In this document: positions 5,630 through 7,176 of the stretch, in pieces | How the letters are laid out: the number at the start of each line of letters is the position of its first letter | Position numbering within the stretch: position 1 is the stretch's first letter | Assembly: GCA_014799765.1 (NCBI GenBank) | Contig: JAAVHK010000043.1 | Span: 1-7,176, forward strand | Length of the DNA: 7,176 bases | Reading direction: 5' to 3' | DNA from: Ruminococcus sp. | Lineage (GTDB): Bacteria; Bacillota; Clostridia; Oscillospirales; Ruminococcaceae | Translations under genes and position numbers: made by a program | Notes under the pieces: generated by a model | What the model saw: the letters and a program-made list of their open reading frames with translations, nothing else | Database searches by the model: none | What the model was told of the DNA's origin: nothing

Positions 5630-6031
5630 TTATTTCCGTAAAGATTCGTGCCTGTCGATACGGTTATAGTAAAAAGTTATTTTTTCAAGAGCTTCATTTA
5701 TTGTACAGCTCACATCAAATGCCGATATTGCTTTACGTTCAAGCTGTTTCCGGATATTAAAACCGATTTTTCGACATACAACCGCTCTGCAATCGGAAAT
5801 TATTTCAACTTTTGCCGACGGTTTACTATATCCGCTACAGCCTGAACCGCACCCGTCTGAATTTCCACAGACTTTGGAATTACAGTTATTTTCTTCTGTA
5901 GTAAAATTTCTTTCGCCGGATTTTTTACACACACCGTCCGAAACTTCATATATTACGAAACTTTTTGCAGAACCGAATGTTTCATTGACATTTTCCCCGT
6001 CAGAAGTTGCAACCGCTATTTTATATGACAT
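5630..6031 (-). CDS. NifX/NifB C-terminal-like (dinitrogenase FeMo-cofactor family) protein with Cys-rich insert
   Basis: 133 residues. The N-terminus YKIAVATSDGENVNETFGSAKSF matches the cofactor-binding fold of the NifX/NafY/NifB C-terminal family (PF02579 type). The C-terminal part (VEIISDCRAVVCRKIG and onward) covers the rest of that fold. Relatives typically carry His just before the FG (HFG); here it is Thr (ETFG). Between the halves lies a Cys/Gly-rich segment, residues 50-65, spaced C-x4-C-x5-C-x3-C, which could hold an Fe-S cluster or metal. Proteins of this family bind or carry nitrogenase metallocluster precursors. ATG 6031 has a strong GGAGG (6043-6039) 7 nt upstream. It follows the nifK-like gene by 13 bp, so the two are co-transcribed. 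The exact member (NifX, NafY or other) cannot be assigned. Confidence 0.85.
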   Translation of the reverse strand: MSYKIAVATSDGENVNETFGSAKSFVIYEVSDGVCKKSGERNFTTEENNCNSKVCGNSDGCGSGCSGYSKPSAKVEIISDCRAVVCRKIGFNIRKQLERKAISAFDVSCTINEALEKITFYYNRIDRHESLRK

Positions 6032-6044
6032 CTTTTAACCTCCG

Positions 6045-7176
6045 TCAGTTCCAACGCTGTACCGCAACGGAATATATATCCTCTATGAGACGTATTCCGC
6101 CGGTATAGCCTACGTAGAAGTCATCAAGTACTACCTTATCCTGTACAGGATAAGAGATATTAAGAAAATGTCCGAACATATCTTCAGTCAGTTCTTTTTC
6201 GTAATAACTTCCTAAAATCAACGGATAGCCGTGGTAGTCATGCGATTTTATTTCATTATGGATTTTATAACTGTCTGTTTCAAAACTTACTTCCGCTTTA
6301 AGTCCGTAATTCAGATTTTCAAATTCAGCTTTTATTTTATCCTGAAATGCTTTCGGCGTATCATCGGTTATGAACTGTTTCGCCGGAACAAGTCCCAAAT
6401 CGTTCACAAGGAATTTTGTGATTCCAAGTGCGTATTGTGCATCTCCTACGACGGTGAACTGTTTCGCCATTACACGTGTTTCAAGAAACATATCGGCATA
6501 GCGTTCAATGAGATAGTAATAATAATTTTCATGTTCGTTGATAATATTTTCAACTTTCTGCTCGTCGATTCCGGCGAATTTTCCTACTTCTCGCAGAAAT
6601 TTACTTGTTTCAAACGCACCTATCGGCAGTGTAGGATAATGTAAGTACGGAATATCAAGTTTTTTCTGCATTTTCTTCATGTTGCCGACTGATATCCACG
6701 GCGATACAAGCAGATTAAATTCAGCTTTCGGAATACGGTCAATGTTACCGATTCCTCGCTGATAGCCGAATATCGTATTAGGTATGAGACCAAGTTCAGA
6801 AATAAGTTTTTCAAGTTCCCTGATATTTCCGAGCCAGAATAAGTCCTGATACGGAACATCAGCCCATATATTTACGATACCTTTTTCCTTTTCGTCGGAT
6901 TTTTCAAGATACTGGTCAATAATAGCATCAATGACCTGCTCATGACCCTTGTAATTATTGCCCTTGAATCCTGCTGTCGAGGCGTATATGACAGGCTTTT
7001 CCGCACCTTCGTAACGGCTTACTACTTCGCCGGTATCGTCTCCGACTATTTCCGGTATACAGCCTGTAAGAACAATATACAAATCAGCATCAATTACTTT
7101 CAGGGCGTTTTCTATGGTTGTATCAAGTTTTTTCACACCACCAAATACAACATCTTTTTCGTTTATGCTCGTACAC
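6045..7176 (-). CDS. Nitrogenase component 1-type oxidoreductase subunit, NifK-like, 5' end outside window
   Basis: The frame is open to the right edge and gives 376 residues; the GTG at 7134-7136 is internal, because the residues before it (CTSINEKDVVFGG) belong to the family. Matches to NifK-type subunits in order: LTGCIPEIVGDD (residues 36-47; C39 aligns with the third P-cluster-type cysteine), VNIWADVPYQDLFW (101-114), a PIGAFETSKFLREVGKF region, FTVVGDAQYALGITKFL, and a C-terminus with ILGSYYEKEL, ISYPVQDKVVL, VGYTGG and IEDIYS. About 80-100 N-terminal residues, with the first two cysteines, are missing. In nitrogenases this beta subunit pairs with NifD/AnfD/VnfD and shares the P cluster, receiving electrons from NifH. 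The context, a NifX-like gene 13 bp downstream, fits a nitrogenase or nitrogenase-like system. The subtype (Mo, V, Fe-only, or a non-N2 reductase) cannot be told from this part. Confidence 0.88.
   Translation of the reverse strand, partial: CTSINEKDVVFGGVKKLDTTIENALKVIDADLYIVLTGCIPEIVGDDTGEVVSRYEGAEKPVIYASTAGFKGNNYKGHEQVIDAIIDQYLEKSDEKEKGIVNIWADVPYQDLFWLGNIRELEKLISELGLIPNTIFGYQRGIGNIDRIPKAEFNLLVSPWISVGNMKKMQKKLDIPYLHYPTLPIGAFETSKFLREVGKFAGIDEQKVENIINEHENYYYYLIERYADMFLETRVMAKQFTVVGDAQYALGITKFLVNDLGLVPAKQFITDDTPKAFQDKIKAEFENLNYGLKAEVSFETDSYKIHNEIKSHDYHGYPLILGSYYEKELTEDMFGHFLNISYPVQDKVVLDDFYVGYTGGIRLIEDIYSVAVQRWN

Noticed and set aside
5648..5845. Plus-strand frames opposite the nifX-like gene and within tRNA-Leu
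   Set aside because: They are shadows: the Cys-rich, family-like translation is on the minus strand, and the 5396-5605 frames overlap the tRNA.
6045..7136. Nitrogenase-like gene starting at GTG 7134-7136
   Set aside because: The 13 codons before it, to the window edge, continue family sequence (ending VVFGG), so the gene runs off the window.

Overview
The window looks like chromosomal DNA from a low-GC, strictly anaerobic Firmicute, most likely a Clostridia/Ruminococcus-type (Oscillospiraceae) gut bacterium. This rests on AT-rich codon use, strong AGGAGG-type ribosome binding sites, consensus sigma-A promoters, U-tailed hairpin terminators, a DUF1292 (YrzB-type) protein, and a nitrogenase-family gene without mobile-element surroundings. 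The genus is an inference; no rRNA is present.

Layout. (1) 1-4378, plus strand: an apparent operon of recD2 (5' end outside the window), mreB and rarA, with gaps of 23 and 26 bp. RecD2 and RarA act on DNA at stalled or damaged forks; MreB is an actin-like cytoskeletal ATPase, here without mreC/mreD. (2) 4379-4985: about 600 bp with no ordinary gene. It holds a complete transcription unit on the minus strand: a near-consensus promoter (4790-4818), several hairpins, and a strong terminator (4361-4394) that overlaps the 3' end of rarA. I read it as an undescribed RNA of about 350-420 nt. Its first half resembles the 3' end of an IS200/IS605-type tnpB gene with its embedded omega RNA (weak, unverified). 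Next to it is a cluster of three dyads (4849-4902), between this promoter and a divergent plus-strand promoter. (3) 4986-5282: a small acidic DUF1292 protein with its own promoter and terminator. (4) 5403-5486: tRNA-Leu(CAG) with a perfect TTGACA-N17-TATAAT promoter and its own terminator. (5) 5581-7176, minus strand: a NifX/NifB-C-terminal-like protein downstream of a nitrogenase component 1 (NifK-like) gene that runs off the right edge; the two are 13 bp apart and end in a terminator facing the tRNA terminator.

How the parts relate. The left operon and the DUF1292 gene are housekeeping; recD2, rarA and the yrzB-type gene also lie in the same general neighbourhood in Bacillus subtilis. The right-hand pair belongs to a nitrogenase or nitrogenase-like metallocluster system whose remaining genes lie beyond the window. 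The least explained part is the minus-strand RNA unit at 4361-4818, followed by the Cys-rich NifX-like protein and the placement of mreB between two genome-maintenance genes.
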